Positions 6,823-7,665 of a DNA stretch of 7,665 nt are shown here, piece by piece; the stretch's first letter is position 1; each line of letters begins with the position of its first letter. The notes under the pieces are model-generated. The model ran no database searches. It was not told where the DNA came from and saw nothing but the letters and a program-made list of their open reading frames with translations. Position numbers and translations under genes: made by a program. Origin of the DNA: Mycoplasmataceae bacterium (GTDB lineage: Bacteria > Bacillota_I > Bacilli_A > Mycoplasmatales > Hepatoplasmataceae); contig JABSQC010000030.1 in assembly GCA_013214845.1 (NCBI GenBank), positions 1 through 7,665 of the forward strand, written 5' to 3'.

Positions 6823-7665
6823 ATGAATAGTTTAACGAAATGAGAGTCAGTTATTCTAAAGAATGAGTTTAATTCAAAGTACTCTAAATTTTTTGTTACA
6901 TATGATTTTTTTAGAAAAATTTCTAAGGAACTAGAAAAGAAATCGTTGCTAAGTAAAAAAAGCATTAATAAATTAATGTTAGATAATAATAAGATTATTT
7001 CTAACTCAATTAATGAAATTGAAAAAGATATTAAAAAGATATTATTACCTCTTTCGGGATATCTAGAAAAAAACTTTCGTAGTTATTTAAGCTCATATAA
7101 AAAGCACTACAACAAACTTTCAAAAGAAGAAAGACTATCTTCGCTTAAACCTAAGTATTTTTATAAAATTGCAAAACCTTTATTTAAACAAAGGTATGAC
7201 AATGTTATAGATGCAATTAGCACATCACTTCATGACTTTGAAGATATTATTTTAAGTGAATGTCAAAATATAACAACACCTTTTTTTGATAGTCTTGATG
7301 CAATATATGTTTTTAATAAAAATATAAATAGCAGCCTCGATTATTTACATAAAGACTTTACAAATTTGTCAAAACAATCTAAGTCAGTATTATATGGTTT
7401 TATAAGTGAATTTAAAGCTTATGAACTGGATGTTAGTAAGTTAGAAAATATAACTGAAAAATTACTTAATTCAAGAAATTTATTTCTTGAATCTTGAAGT
7501 TCCTTTAAGAAAAGTATAAAAGCAAGTTTTTTAAATTCTAGTCAAACACTAATGTTTGGAGTAATAGAGTCTGGAGATCTTATAGTTAAAAAACATGAAA
7601 TAATCGACAATGTAAAAGTTTGGTTTCCTGATATTAAAGAAGTTATTTCTAATAGAATTAATATA
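6823..7665 (+). CDS. Hypothetical protein, probably helical (3' end outside window)
   Basis: The first 281 codons are visible and the frame is still open at the right edge. I do not recognise the product. The start is the ATG at 6823; internal starts such as TTG 6946 would cut off a conserved-looking stretch that contains a UGA tryptophan at 6841. A second UGA Trp is at 7495, and the window's only in-frame TGG is at 7621. The protein is rich in Lys, Ser, Asn, Leu and Ile, with charged helical stretches (SINEIEKDIKKILLPLSGYLEKN, split as residues about 62-84, and SKLENITEKLL) that could form coiled coils. No signal peptide, membrane segment, catalytic motif or nucleotide-binding loop is visible. 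It lies 29 bases after lepA in the same direction and may be in its operon or start from its own promoter. Function unknown. Confidence 0.75.

Noticed and set aside
6905..6927. Inverted repeat TTAGAAA/TTTCTAA as a terminator
   Set aside because: It is short, AT-only apart from one pair, and inside the coding frame of the 6823 gene, so chance is the simplest explanation.
6780..6965. Minus-strand open frame of 61 codons
   Set aside because: It overlaps the end of lepA and the start of the 6823 gene on the other strand and has no supporting promoter or recognisable product.

Overview
The window comes from a very AT-rich genome that reads UGA as tryptophan, so it is almost certainly a mollicute (mycoplasma, spiroplasma or mesoplasma relatives). 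The evidence is internal. Recognisable housekeeping proteins (methionyl-tRNA formyltransferase, LepA/EF4, DNA polymerase III delta) and a large nuclease become full length only if 17 in-frame TGA codons are read through. Only one in-frame TGG is used, near the right edge. With that code the window holds eight genes, two of them cut by the window edges, packed with almost no free space. The largest gap is 71 bases.

Layout from left to right: the 3' end of a membrane protein gene, probably comEC (2-82, +); holA, DNA polymerase III delta subunit (86-1033, +); a bidirectional terminator hairpin (1017-1043); rpsT, ribosomal protein S20 with a long repetitive Lys/Glu/Thr tail (1047-1403, -); a 71-base divergent promoter region; a 100-residue unknown protein (1475-1777, +); a 749-residue two-nuclease protein of the DUF2779 type, with an N-terminal PD-(D/E)XK nuclease and a C-terminal DEDDy-type exonuclease (1777-4026, +); fmt (4019-4975, +); lepA (4979-6793, +); and the first 281 codons of an unrecognised, probably helical protein (6823 to the right edge, +).

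The order comEC-holA-(rpsT reversed)-...-lepA matches the Firmicute arrangement known from Bacillus. There the space between rpsT and lepA holds sporulation genes (gpr, spoIIP). Here that space holds the small unknown gene, the nuclease and fmt. These three and lepA overlap or nearly touch (1-base overlap, 8-base overlap, 3-base gap), so they are probably one translationally coupled operon. Its likely roles are DNA processing or repair, initiator-tRNA formylation and ribosome function.

Most starts lack a Shine-Dalgarno sequence. Instead, an exact TATAAT lies 6-9 bases before the ATG at four starts (holA, the 1475 gene, fmt and the 6823 gene), and 19 bases before it at rpsT. This pattern suggests leaderless or nearly leaderless mRNAs. 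The most interesting items are the DUF2779 nuclease fusion with its large uncharacterised middle, the leaderless-start pattern, the S20 tail, and the two unknown genes.
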